64,000 nucleotides of DNA, from assembly GCF_002090155.1 (NCBI RefSeq), contig NZ_BBRM01000004.1:124001-188000 (forward strand), given 5' to 3'. Below the pieces are notes generated by a model. It searched no databases and had not been told where the DNA came from. It saw only the letters and a program-made list of their open reading frames with translations. The DNA is from Demequina sp. NBRC 110056. GTDB lineage: Bacteria > Actinomycetota > Actinomycetes > Actinomycetales > Demequinaceae. Shown piece after piece: positions 52,743-62,278 of the stretch; the stretch's first letter is position 1, and each line of letters opens with the position of its first letter. A program made the translations under genes and the position numbers.

Positions 52743-53920
52743 GCCGCCCACCCCGCTGCCAAGGAGTCCATCCATGCCTGCGAGGCTGGATAGAGCACGA
52801 ACGCCGTCACCCAAGCCACGACGGCTTGGCTCATGGCCAGCACGAGGATCAGCGCCAGCACACCCCCGCGCGGACGGCGAGGCAGCAGAGCGATCCCGAT
52901 CACGAGCAGCAACAAGAAGGTGACGCCGGCCGAGCCACTCGGGGTGGCGCCGAGCACCACGGAGAGGAGGATCGACGCGGTCACGAGCGGCGGCATGAGC
53001 GCGAGGACCGGTCGTCGGACCGCGAACGCGAACGCCACGCCCGCGACGGCGGGCGCGAAGTACAGCCATCCCCAGGGACCCGTGAGCACCTCGCGCACCA
53101 GAGCAGCTCGATCGAGGTCGAACTGCAAGCCCTCCCCACCGAACACGAAGAACAGGTCAGAGCGGAACACCAGCCCCAGGATCGATACCGCACCGAAGGC
53201 CGCGATCGTCGGGAACACCAGGACGAGCGCGTTGGCCACGGTGGCACCGCGCCTCGAGTGGACGAGGAACGGCACCACGCAGCCCGCGATCACGACAGAG
53301 AACAGGAACGCGGGTGCCGCCAGCGCGGCCGCGGCGAAGAGGATGCCTGCGCGGAACCCGGCCTGCGTGTTCGCGAAGACGATGAAGCGCACCACGTCGA
53401 TGAACCCGAGGCCGAACAACGCGAGGGCGAGCGTGATCTCCAGGTTGGTGGTGACGGTGACCGCGAAGAGCGGCGTGGCGGCGAGCATGACCAGCAGCAC
53501 GGCTCGCTCGGGCCAGCGATACTCCTGTCGCCGGAGCCACTCGAGCACACGCTGCAGGAAGAACCCGGCCACGAGCGAGCCGAGCACCGCGAGCCCAACC
53601 ACCCCGCCAGGTACGACGAGGGCCGTCACCGTGGTCACCGGCGGGTACAGCGCGACGAGCACGTCCACATCCAGAGGCCGGTCGGCAAGGGCATCGACCT
53701 GTGCGACGAGCGCCGCGTTCGGCGTGTCCGTGAAGAAGTAGCCGTCATGGTCCGCCGCGAGCACGGCGGTGATGAGCAGGAACGGAGCTGCGAGCAGGAG
53801 CCGTAGCGCCCAGCGCGCGAGCCGCCGACCCGGGTACTTGGGGAGCGGGCCGCGACCGAGGCCCTCGCGACGGACTGGTCGCGCCGCCTCAGCCGCGAGT
53901 GAGGGGGAGACATGGGACAT
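52739..53920 (-). CDS. polytopic membrane protein co-expressed with the GT2 synthase
   Basis: A 393-residue protein with about ten hydrophobic segments and a basic, Arg-rich N-terminus (PGRRLARWALRLLLAAPF). The segment DHDGYFFTDTPNAALVAQVDALADRP after the first helix is predicted to be outside the membrane. The layout (one helix, long exported loop, many helices) resembles GT-C-like or polysaccharide-assembly membrane proteins, but no catalytic signature was recognised. The ATG at 53920 is preferred (GAGG 8 bases upstream); an ATG three codons earlier is possible. It heads the two-gene operon with the GT2 synthase. Confidence 0.75.
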   Translation of the reverse strand: MSHVSPSLAAEAARPVRREGLGRGPLPKYPGRRLARWALRLLLAAPFLLITAVLAADHDGYFFTDTPNAALVAQVDALADRPLDVDVLVALYPPVTTVTALVVPGGVVGLAVLGSLVAGFFLQRVLEWLRRQEYRWPERAVLLVMLAATPLFAVTVTTNLEITLALALFGLGFIDVVRFIVFANTQAGFRAGILFAAAALAAPAFLFSVVIAGCVVPFLVHSRRGATVANALVLVFPTIAAFGAVSILGLVFRSDLFFVFGGEGLQFDLDRAALVREVLTGPWGWLYFAPAVAGVAFAFAVRRPVLALMPPLVTASILLSVVLGATPSGSAGVTFLLLLVIGIALLPRRPRGGVLALILVLAMSQAVVAWVTAFVLYPASQAWMDSLAAGWAA

Positions 53921-54025
53921 ACAGCCCATCCTCACATCACCGCAGAAACGATGCCCCACCGCCCTCGGCCGTGTCGCGAGCGCGGCAGCTCTCAAGGCCG
54001 CGCCGCTCGGCGGGCAGCGTGCGAC

Positions 54026-54775
54026 TTAGGACGCGAGCACGCGCCAGAGCATCGTGACCGACACCACCACGATGAGCACGCGCAGCACGAGCGGGTTGAC
54101 GCGCAGCAGGATGTGCGAGCCGATGTAGGCCCCGATGAGCTGTCCGACGATCATGACGCCGCCGATCACCCACACGACCTTGCCCGCGATGATGAACACG
54201 ATGAGCGAGGCGACGTTGGTCGCGAAGTTCAGCGTCTTCGCCACAGCCGTGGCACGCCGCAGGGGCAGGGCCCGCAGCGCGACTCCGGACAGGGCGAACA
54301 GCGATCCCGTGCCGGGTCCGAACGCCCCGTCATAGGCGCCGATCGCCGGAACCACCGTCGCCTCGTAGGCGGGATCGGCCATCCGCGGCTTCGCCGGTGG
54401 GTGGTGGGCCTTGGGCACGAACAGGAAGTACGCGGCGATGAGTGCCAGCACGATCGGGATGACGATCTCGAGCGCGTCGGGGGACACGAAGAGGATCGCG
54501 ATCGAGCCGGCGATCGAGCCGAGGAAGGCCCACAGCATCGGCCATCGGACGTCCGTCCACCTCACGCCGTGCTTGCGCAGCACCTGGTAGGTGGCCATCC
54601 CCGTGCCGGCCGGTGCCTGGAGCTTGTTGGTCCCGAGCGCCTGCAGGGGCGGCACCCCCGCCAGCAGGAGCGCGGGAACGGTCAGCAGCCCGCCGCCGCC
54701 CGCGAGAGTGTCGAGGCACCCCGCGACGAGCGCGACGAGCGCGAGGACCGCGAGCAGCTGCCAGGTGATCTCCAC
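54026..54775 (-). CDS. TSUP-family permease (TauE/SafE)
   Basis: A 249-residue membrane protein with seven or eight helices. It has the two-fold repeat typical of the sulfite exporter TauE/SafE family: an N-terminal AGCLDTLAGGGGLLTVPALLLAGVPPLQALGTNK motif and a second-half counterpart IGAYDGAFGPGTGSLFALSGV. Family members move sulfite, sulfoacetate or other organosulfur anions; no neighbouring sulfur genes narrow this. The GTG at 54775 lies 34 bases after the guaB stop, so it may be read through from guaB. Confidence 0.9.
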   Translation of the reverse strand: MEITWQLLAVLALVALVAGCLDTLAGGGGLLTVPALLLAGVPPLQALGTNKLQAPAGTGMATYQVLRKHGVRWTDVRWPMLWAFLGSIAGSIAILFVSPDALEIVIPIVLALIAAYFLFVPKAHHPPAKPRMADPAYEATVVPAIGAYDGAFGPGTGSLFALSGVALRALPLRRATAVAKTLNFATNVASLIVFIIAGKVVWVIGGVMIVGQLIGAYIGSHILLRVNPLVLRVLIVVVSVTMLWRVLAS

Positions 54776-54809
54776 GCGTCAGCCGCCGTTCCCCGCGCGC
54801 GGGCGCGCC

Positions 54810-56330
<1,521 letters not shown>

Positions 56331-56473
56331 CGGAACATCCGCGCCCCCGCGGGACGGCTGCGTGGCGGCTGGGTGACGGCCCGGTGAAGGCTCGAGATCC
56401 GCCCTTCCCAAGGCCTGAACTTCCAGGTATGAATGGAGGAGTGCGCAATCTGTACGACGGATGTTATCGACTC

Positions 56474-56503
56474 TTGACCTCTCCGATATTTCCGAATTAC
56501 GGT
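56474..56503 (+). promoter_or_regulatory. candidate promoter of the WhiB gene
   Basis: TTGACC (56474-56479) lies in an unusually AT-rich stretch of the 256-base gap between guaB and whiB. The best -10 candidate is TTACGG 17 bases later, which is a poor match, so only the -35 and AT-richness support this call. It implies a leader of about 65 bases before the ATG. Confidence 0.35.
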
Positions 56504-56574
56504 GAAGTGCACCACCCGGGGTCCGGCTCAACGGCGAGTCGGAACCGATTCCCGACACCAAGGATGGGGGCGCG

Positions 56575-56865
56575 ATGGATTCGGTAGCGAAACTTCCGGC
56601 ACCGACGCAGGACCAGTGGGAGTGGCAGTACGAAGGAGCCTGTCGGGACGCCGATCCCGACCTGTTCTTCCATCCGGAGGGCGAGCGCGGCGCCGCCCGC
56701 CGACGCCGCGCCGAGGCCGCCAAGGAGTACTGCGAGCGCTGCCCGGTGCTCGAGACCTGTCGCGAGCGCTCCCTCATGGCGCGCGAGCCCTTCGGCGTGT
56801 GGGGCGGCATGAGCGAGGACGAGCGCCACGCGATGCTCGCCGGCCGCTTCAAGAAGGCGAGCTGA
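56575..56865 (+). CDS. WhiB-family iron-sulfur regulator (WhiB3/WhiB4-like)
   Basis: A 96-residue transcription factor that binds a [4Fe-4S] cluster through C23, C53, C56 and C62 and partners the principal sigma factor. The G(V/I)WGG turn is at 74-78, followed by a basic C-terminal tail for DNA contact. The N-terminus (LPAPTQDQWEWQYEGACRD) and FFHPEGERG resemble M. tuberculosis WhiB3 most closely, with WhiB4 next, by memory. It is likely to respond to redox or NO. AAGGA lies upstream of the ATG. It is followed by a strong terminator. Confidence 0.93.
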   Translation: MDSVAKLPAPTQDQWEWQYEGACRDADPDLFFHPEGERGAARRRRAEAAKEYCERCPVLETCRERSLMAREPFGVWGGMSEDERHAMLAGRFKKAS

Positions 56866-56884
56866 CCCTCTCGCCCGCAGACGC

Positions 56885-56920
56885 ACGAAGGCCCCGGAGA
56901 GCATTCTCCGGGGCCTTCGT
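56885..56920. terminator. perfect 16-bp hairpin, bidirectional terminator
   Basis: Arms 56885-56900 (ACGAAGGCCCCGGAGA) and 56905-56920, tetraloop GCAT. It sits between the convergent whiB and groES genes, 19 and 17 bases from their stops. Confidence 0.92.
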
Positions 56921-56937
56921 CCTGTCGTGGGGCTGGA

Positions 56938-57231
56938 TCAGCCGACGACGCCCAGCAGGTCGCGGGCCGAGAGGATCAGCAGATCCTCGCCGCCGTACTT
57001 GACCTCCGTGCCGCCGTACTTGCTGTAGATGACCTTGTCACCCACCGCGACGTCGAGCGGGATGCGGTTGCCGTTGTCGTCGACGCGACCGGGGCCCACC
57101 GCGAGGACCTCGCCCTCCTGGGGCTTCTCCTTCGCGGTGTCCGGGATCACGAGGCCGGAGGCGGTGGTCTGCTCGGCTGCTGCCGGCTTCACCACGACCT
57201 TGTCCTCAAGAGGCTTGATAGAGACCGACAC
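56938..57231 (-). CDS. groES: co-chaperonin GroES
   Basis: A 97-residue lid of the GroEL folding chamber. It has the start [16 protein letters not shown], the mobile-loop region [23 protein letters not shown] with the hydrophobic LVIP tripeptide contact, and the roof-loop/C-terminal [17 protein letters not shown]. The GTG at 57231 has GAGG 7 bases upstream and gives the standard length; the 12-codon upstream extension is rejected. The gene is alone, so groEL must be elsewhere. A consensus CIRCE element lies upstream, indicating HrcA repression. Confidence 0.97.
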   Translation of the reverse strand: MSVSIKPLEDKVVVKPAAAEQTTASGLVIPDTAKEKPQEGEVLAVGPGRVDDNGNRIPLDVAVGDKVIYSKYGGTEVKYGGEDLLILSARDLLGVVG

Positions 57232-57354
57232 TGCGGACCTCACCTTCCATTCATCCAAGTTCTGCACGTGGATCGCGGCCGTCTCACACCCTGCCGTCGC
57301 GGGGGTCAGAGCGTCAGGCGGATGCCGCGCACTCCGTTCGGAGCAGTGCCCAAT

Positions 57355-57381
57355 TTAGCACTCACGACCGGCGAGTGCTAA
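57355..57381. promoter_or_regulatory. CIRCE element (HrcA operator)
   Basis: TTAGCACTC-N9-GAGTGCTAA, an exact consensus match, 124 bases upstream of groES and 54 bases before the divergent methyltransferase gene. HrcA bound here should repress groES at normal temperature. Confidence 0.97.
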
Positions 57382-57434
57382 CCGACTGCGCGCGGTTCGC
57401 CGACCGTGAAACCGCCGCGTGAAAGGATCGCCCC

Positions 57435-58604
57435 ATGGACGTCGCGATCGCCCGCGCCTTGACCTCGAACGAGGGGGTCGCGCTCCTCGACGCCCTCCCG
57501 CCATACTCGCCCGCGGAGGCCGATCGTGTGGGCCGAGAGCTCCGCGCGGGCGGCATCGATCCCGACCTGGTCGCCGCCGTGCTCACCCAGTCACGCCTGA
57601 GGGCCGATGCGCGCGCCAAGTTCGGGGAGTTCGCGTCGGGCATGCTCCTGACGCAGGACGGGCTCGAGCAGGCGACCCGCCTCCAGGTGGCAGCGCTGCA
57701 TGCGCAGCGCTTCCGCGCCGCGGGCGTCACGCGCCTCGCGGACCTCACCAGTGGCATCGGATCCGACGCGATGGCGGCCGCGGCGCTCAGTCTCGACGTG
57801 ACGGCGTGCGAGCTCGACGAGGCCACCGCGCTGCTCGCCGACCACAATCTCCGCCACTGGGACAACGCCCGGGTCGTGCATGCGGACGCCCTCGAGGTCG
57901 CCCACGCGCTCGACGTCGATGGGATCTTCGCGGACCCGGCACGGCGCGGCGCGCGCGGGCGGCGTCACGACCCCCGCGACTACTCCCCGCCGCTGGATGC
58001 CGTGCTCGCCCTGCGCGACCGCGTACCCGCGCTCGGGGTGAAGGTCGGGCCCGCGATCCCGCACGAGGCGGTGCCGGAGGGCGCCGAGGCCGAGTGGGTG
58101 AGCGTCGACGGGTCGGTGGTCGAGGCGGGGCTGTGGTGCGGGCCGCTCGCGGCGGCAGTTGGTCATGCGGCGCTCGTCATCGACGGCAGCGGAGCTCACC
58201 GCCTCGCGGGGTCGACGGAGCGCGCGGAGGCGGGCGCGCTGGCCGAGCACGTGTACGAGCCCGATGGCGCGGTGATCCGCGCGGGCCTGATCGGCGTCCT
58301 CGCGGCCGAGCTCGGGGCGCACCTCCTCGACCCGTCAATCGCGTACCTCACGACTGCCGCGCCCGTCACGACGCCCTTCGCGCGCGGCTATCGGATCCGC
58401 GAGGTGCTGCCCTTCAAGGTCAAGGCCCTCGCCTCCGCGCTCCGAGCGCGCGGCATCGGGACCGTCGACATCAAGAAGCGAGGCGTCGACGTGACGCCCG
58501 AGCAGCTCCGGCCGCAGCTCAAGCTGCGCGGCGACGAGCGCGCGACGCTGATCCTGACGCGCGTCGGCTCACGCCGCCTCGCGCTCCTCGCCGACCCCCT
58601 GTAG
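57435..58604 (+). CDS. SAM-dependent methyltransferase with THUMP-like domain
   Basis: A 389-residue class I methyltransferase. The SAM-binding core is LADLTSGIGSDAMAAA (about 101-116), followed by the acidic ACELDE at the end of beta-2 and the catalytic-type motif IFADPARRG (154-162). The C-terminal ~70 residues (GYRIREVLPFKVKALASALR; IGTVDIKKRGVDVTPEQLR) match the THUMP-like domain seen in this actinobacterial family, suggesting an RNA substrate, not proven. The ATG is 53 bases from the CIRCE element, so it may share heat-shock control. Confidence 0.88.
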   Translation: MDVAIARALTSNEGVALLDALPPYSPAEADRVGRELRAGGIDPDLVAAVLTQSRLRADARAKFGEFASGMLLTQDGLEQATRLQVAALHAQRFRAAGVTRLADLTSGIGSDAMAAAALSLDVTACELDEATALLADHNLRHWDNARVVHADALEVAHALDVDGIFADPARRGARGRRHDPRDYSPPLDAVLALRDRVPALGVKVGPAIPHEAVPEGAEAEWVSVDGSVVEAGLWCGPLAAAVGHAALVIDGSGAHRLAGSTERAEAGALAEHVYEPDGAVIRAGLIGVLAAELGAHLLDPSIAYLTTAAPVTTPFARGYRIREVLPFKVKALASALRARGIGTVDIKKRGVDVTPEQLRPQLKLRGDERATLILTRVGSRRLALLADPL

Positions 58605-58690
58605 GAAGGTCCTCTGCGCGCTTCGCCATCGCCGTGCGTCCTGGGGGAACGCCTTCTCCCCACGTCACGGTCGAGCGCCGCCGCCAGCCG

Positions 58691-58969
58691 TCAACCGCGC
58701 AGGACCTTGGACACCATCTGCTGGCTGGTGCCGACCTCCCGGGCGATGGCGGACTGCGACACGCCCGTCTCCGCGAGCGCGCGGATCCGGTCCTTCTGGT
58801 CGTCCGTCAGCGTCCCTGCGCGCCGGGACGGCCCTCCCCGCCTGCCCGTCATGATCGAGTCCACGCTCGCGCGGGAGATGCCGACCGCCGCGGCGATCTC
58901 GACGCGCCGTTCGCCCGCCTCGACGCGCCGGCGCACCTCGGCGACCTGGTCCTGCGTGATCCGTGCCAT
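58691..58969 (-). CDS. small double helix-turn-helix protein
   Basis: A 92-residue protein made of two similar HTH units: QVAEVRRRVEAGERRVEIAA with AVGISRASVDSIM (8-40), and QKDRIRALAETGVSQSAIAR with EVGTSQQMVSKVL (58-90). Each resembles the HTH_7/resolvase-type DNA-binding module without any catalytic domain. A basic GGPSRRAG linker joins them. It could bind two half-sites at once. The ATG at 58969 (MARITQDQ) was chosen; an upstream extension has no ribosome site. It lies 40 bases downstream of lysE. Confidence 0.75.
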   Translation of the reverse strand: MARITQDQVAEVRRRVEAGERRVEIAAAVGISRASVDSIMTGRRGGPSRRAGTLTDDQKDRIRALAETGVSQSAIAREVGTSQQMVSKVLRG

Positions 58970-59009
58970 CCCGCCAGCGTAGGCGCCAGGGGTCCCACAG
59001 CGGTCCCGC

Positions 59010-59687
59010 TCACGCCCCCGCAAGAAGCGAGATCGCGAGCACCACCATGATCACCGCGATCACCCCGTCCAGCACGCGCCAGGCACGCGGGCGCGCGAGC
59101 ACCCCCGAGAGGAGGCGCGACCCGTAGCCGAGCGCGGAGAACCACAGCACGCTGCCCACCATCGCACCAGCGCCGAACACCCACGCCGCGTCCCCCTGCG
59201 ATGCGCCCACCGTGCCGAGCAGGAGCACCGTGTCGAGGTACACGTGCGGGTTGAGCCAGGTGAGCGCGAGCGCGGTCACGGCGACGGCGCGCGCCGAGGT
59301 GCCGAGCGCTGACCGCTCCTGCGTCCGCACCGGGCCGGGCTCAGACGGCGGACTGCCGGCATCGCGCCCGGCGGACGAGACCTCCGCTACCTCCAGCGCC
59401 TCAGGTGCGGGACGCCAGGCGCGCCTCGCCGCGAGGACGGCATAGCCCAGGAGGAACGCGGCGCCGCCGATCCTCGCCGCCGTGACGAGACCCGGATGCG
59501 CGGTGACCGCGGCGCCGAGACCTCCGATGCCCGCGGCGATCAGCACCGCATCGGACGCCGCGCAGATGACCACGACGAGGGCCACGTGCTCGCGCCGGAT
59601 CCCCTGACGTAGCACGAAGACGTTCTGGGCGCCGATGGCGACGATGAGGGACAGCCCGAGTCCGAGGCCTGCAAGGAAGGTGGTCAT
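59010..59687 (-). CDS. lysE: LysE-family amino acid exporter
   Basis: A 225-residue membrane exporter of basic amino acids. It has six hydrophobic segments and the LysE start GLGLSLIVAIGAQNVFVLRQG. ALTWLNPHVYLDTVLLLG, the conserved second-half motif, is present. A polar Glu/Ser-rich loop (98-125) is somewhat long. It is divergent from a LysR regulator, the standard lysE-lysG arrangement in which the regulator, bound to lysine or arginine, activates the exporter. Confidence 0.93.
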   Translation of the reverse strand: MTTFLAGLGLGLSLIVAIGAQNVFVLRQGIRREHVALVVVICAASDAVLIAAGIGGLGAAVTAHPGLVTAARIGGAAFLLGYAVLAARRAWRPAPEALEVAEVSSAGRDAGSPPSEPGPVRTQERSALGTSARAVAVTALALTWLNPHVYLDTVLLLGTVGASQGDAAWVFGAGAMVGSVLWFSALGYGSRLLSGVLARPRAWRVLDGVIAVIMVVLAISLLAGA

Positions 59688-59745
59688 GGCATCGACGGTA
59701 GGACCGAACCGGCTTCAGCACCAGCGAGTGTTTCTCATGTTTCAT

Positions 59746-59751
59746 TAGACT
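59746..59751 (+). promoter_or_regulatory. -10 box of the LysG gene (leaderless start)
   Basis: TAGACT, 7 bases before the LysR ATG in the 71-base lysE/lysG gap. No Shine-Dalgarno is present. Confidence 0.5.
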
Positions 59752-59758
59752 TGCTGAT

Positions 59759-60652
59759 ATGAGGATCCCCGCAGAGCTCGCCCACACCCTCACGGCGGTC
59801 GTCGAGGAGGGCTCGCTCGACGCCGCGGCGCGGCGGCTGCACGTCACGCAATCTGCTGTGAGCCAGCGGATCGCGACGCTCGAGCGGATCGCCGGTCAGG
59901 CGGTGCTCGTCCGCTCGCGGCCGGTCCGACCCACCCCCGCGGGCGAGGCCGTGCTGCAGTTCTCGCGCCAGGTGGCGCACCTCGAGGCGGATCTCAACGG
60001 CGCGCTCCGCCGCGACGAGGCCGGGCGGGCCACCGTCAGGCTCGCCGCCAACGCGGATTCGATGTCCGCGTGGCTCATGCCCGCGCTCGCGGTTCTCGCC
60101 ACCGTGCACGGCATCATGGTCGAGGTGCAGCGAGAGGACGAGTCGCGCACCGCCGACCTGCTCTCCCGCGGCGACGTCTCGGCCGCCGTCACGACCAGGG
60201 CCACGGCCGTGAGCGGCTGCTCGAGCACACCGCTGGGGACGATGACCTACGAGGCCGTGGCGACGCCCGCGTTCGTCGAGCGCTGGTTGCCCGAGGGACC
60301 GACGCCCGCGGCGCTCGCGGTCGCACCCGTCGTCGACTTCGACCGCTCCGACGACATCCAGAGCCGGTGGTTGCATGCGGTGGCACCCGAGGCCCAGCCT
60401 CCGCGCCACCGCATCCCCTCCTCGAGCGAGTTCAACGAGGCCATCGCCCTGGGCATGGGGTGGGGGCTCATGCCCCCGGCGCAGCGCTCCGAGCTCGATC
60501 GCGACCTCGTCGCGCTCGGCGGCCCCACCATCGCGGTCGCGCTCCACTGGCAGCAATGGCGCGTGCGATCGGCCCTGCTCGACACGGTCGCGACAGAGGT
60601 GCGTGCGGCCGCCGGCGCCGTGCTCGCCGCTCCTCACCCGCAGGTCGGGTAG
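59759..60652 (+). CDS. lysG: LysR-family regulator (LysG/ArgP type)
   Basis: A 297-residue LysR regulator. The N-terminal winged HTH (LAHTLTAVVEEGSLDAAARRLHVTQSAVSQRI, about 7-38) is followed by a linker helix and a substrate-binding fold. The ArgP/LysG subfamily is suggested by SAWLMPALA, the divergent lysE partner and overall length. The last 19 bases overlap the end of the convergent glycosidase gene. Effector identity (Lys, Arg or His) is inferred from the family. Confidence 0.92.
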   Translation: MRIPAELAHTLTAVVEEGSLDAAARRLHVTQSAVSQRIATLERIAGQAVLVRSRPVRPTPAGEAVLQFSRQVAHLEADLNGALRRDEAGRATVRLAANADSMSAWLMPALAVLATVHGIMVEVQREDESRTADLLSRGDVSAAVTTRATAVSGCSSTPLGTMTYEAVATPAFVERWLPEGPTPAALAVAPVVDFDRSDDIQSRWLHAVAPEAQPPRHRIPSSSEFNEAIALGMGWGLMPPAQRSELDRDLVALGGPTIAVALHWQQWRVRSALLDTVATEVRAAAGAVLAAPHPQVG

Positions 60653-62274
60653 GGGACGTCGACCTCGACGGGCCACTCACCCCCTGGCGCGACGGCCCCG
60701 GTGAGGACGTCCGCCAACCCGGCGAGCGCATCGGCGCTGCGCCCGTAGAGCCCGACGTAGACGTCCGCCGTGGAGGCGCTCAGCCCCCAGGGTCCGCCCA
60801 TCGCGACCACCACGTCACCGCTGCCGCTCGCCGCGTCGCCGCCCATGAGCACCACCGCGGTGCCGCCGGTGCCGATCGCGACGCCGCGCTCCTCGAGCGC
60901 CGCGGCCAGCGCCGCCCTGTCCGCGTCGAAGCCGCCCGAGATCGACACGGACCCTGAGACGAACGGCGCCTCGCAGTCCTTCGCGGCGACCGTGGCGCCG
61001 GCGGCGGCGAGCGCGCTCGCGTAGCCCTCCGACGGTTCCGGGCTCGGCGCGAAGGACTCCTGCCAGCGCGCCAGCGTGATCGCTCGCGCGGCCGCCTCAT
61101 CGAGGCGCTCTCGCGGCACGTCGCCTGACTCCACCGCGGCCACGATCGCGTCGCGCGCAGCGCGCGGGTCGGGCGGCAGGAGGATGATGTCGGCGCCGGC
61201 GGCGAGCGCACGCGCCGAGGCGACCCCGGGCTCGCTGGTCTCCTGGATCGCCCCCATGTTCATCGCATCCGTGACGATGACGCCCCCGAACCCCAGCTCG
61301 TCGCGGAGGTAGGCGTACGACGCAGGCTCGAGGGTCGCGGCCTCGTCCCCCCACTCAGGCACGGCGATGTGGCCCATCATGATGACGGGAAGCCCAGCGC
61401 CGATCGCGGCGGCGAAGGGCACCAGGTCCCGATCGGCGAGGGCCGCCACCGCGGTGTCCTGGCGCGGCAGGCCGAGGTGCGAGTCGACGGTGACCGAGCC
61501 GTGCCCCGGGAAGTGCTTGATGACGGGCACGATGCCGCCCTCGACGTACCCGGCCGAGGACGCCACCACCGTGTCGGCGACCGCCGTGGGGTCGCCGCCG
61601 GCCGACCGCGTGCGGATGGTGGGGTCGTCGAGGCCGATGGTGACGTCGGCGACCGGCGCGAAGTCGACGGTGAACCCGAGGGCACGCATGTCAGCCGCCG
61701 CGGAGCCGTACGCGGCGCGCACCGCCTCCTTGTCCCGCGCGGCGCCCGCAGCCATGAATCCTGGCAGGTCGGGGAGCACGGCCCGCAGGCGCGACACGAC
61801 CCCGCCCTCCTGGTCGACGCTGACGATCGCTGGCCAGTCGCGCCCGGAGGCGCCGGACCGCACCGCGCTGGTGAGGGCGCGCACCCCGGCCGCGTCGGTC
61901 ACGGCGTCGCCCATGACGATCACGCCGCCGAGCGAGAGGTCCGACACCAGGCGATCGGCGGCGGCAGGGTCGGGCGAGCCGATCGCCGCGACGATCACCT
62001 GTCCGGCGGCCTCCTCGACCGTCAGCTGCCGGGCGTCCGCGAGGGACTGCTCCCAGAGCTCGGCCGGCGGCCCCCATGCGAGAGCAGGCGCCGCCGTGGG
62101 TGAGGGTGAGGGCGTCGCCGTGGGTCCGGGAGAGGGGGCCGATGCGCTCGGCGACGGCGTCGCCACGGTCGCGGGCGTCGCGTCGTCGCGTTGGCCAAGG
62201 AGCCACCACGCTCCGGCGCCGACCACGACCATCACCGCGCCCGAGAGTGCGGCCACGGCCGTGCGCCCTGGCAT
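60634..62274 (-). CDS. family 3 glycoside hydrolase (NagZ-type beta-N-acetylglucosaminidase-like)
   Basis: A 546-residue exported or membrane-anchored hydrolase, probably acting on cell-wall amino-sugars. An N-terminal hydrophobic anchor (8-25) is followed by a Ser/Thr/Pro linker (32-64). The GH3 barrel carries the NagZ signature KHFPGHGSVTVDSH (253-266, His acid/base) and nucleophile D336 in VTDAMNMGAI. A further 130-residue C-terminal domain follows. Unlike cytosolic Gram-negative NagZ, this one is extracytoplasmic, as in other Gram-positives. It starts 4 bases after the tsaD stop, so it is co-transcribed. Confidence 0.92.
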   Translation of the reverse strand: MPGRTAVAALSGAVMVVVGAGAWWLLGQRDDATPATVATPSPSASAPSPGPTATPSPSPTAAPALAWGPPAELWEQSLADARQLTVEEAAGQVIVAAIGSPDPAAADRLVSDLSLGGVIVMGDAVTDAAGVRALTSAVRSGASGRDWPAIVSVDQEGGVVSRLRAVLPDLPGFMAAGAARDKEAVRAAYGSAAADMRALGFTVDFAPVADVTIGLDDPTIRTRSAGGDPTAVADTVVASSAGYVEGGIVPVIKHFPGHGSVTVDSHLGLPRQDTAVAALADRDLVPFAAAIGAGLPVIMMGHIAVPEWGDEAATLEPASYAYLRDELGFGGVIVTDAMNMGAIQETSEPGVASARALAAGADIILLPPDPRAARDAIVAAVESGDVPRERLDEAAARAITLARWQESFAPSPEPSEGYASALAAAGATVAAKDCEAPFVSGSVSISGGFDADRAALAAALEERGVAIGTGGTAVVLMGGDAASGSGDVVVAMGGPWGLSASTADVYVGLYGRSADALAGLADVLTGAVAPGGEWPVEVDVPYPTCG

Positions 62275-62278
62275 CAGC

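Noticed and set aside
58643-58661. GGGGA/TCCCC hairpin between the methyltransferase and the double-HTH gene.
   Set aside because: Only five pairs; too weak to report as a terminator.
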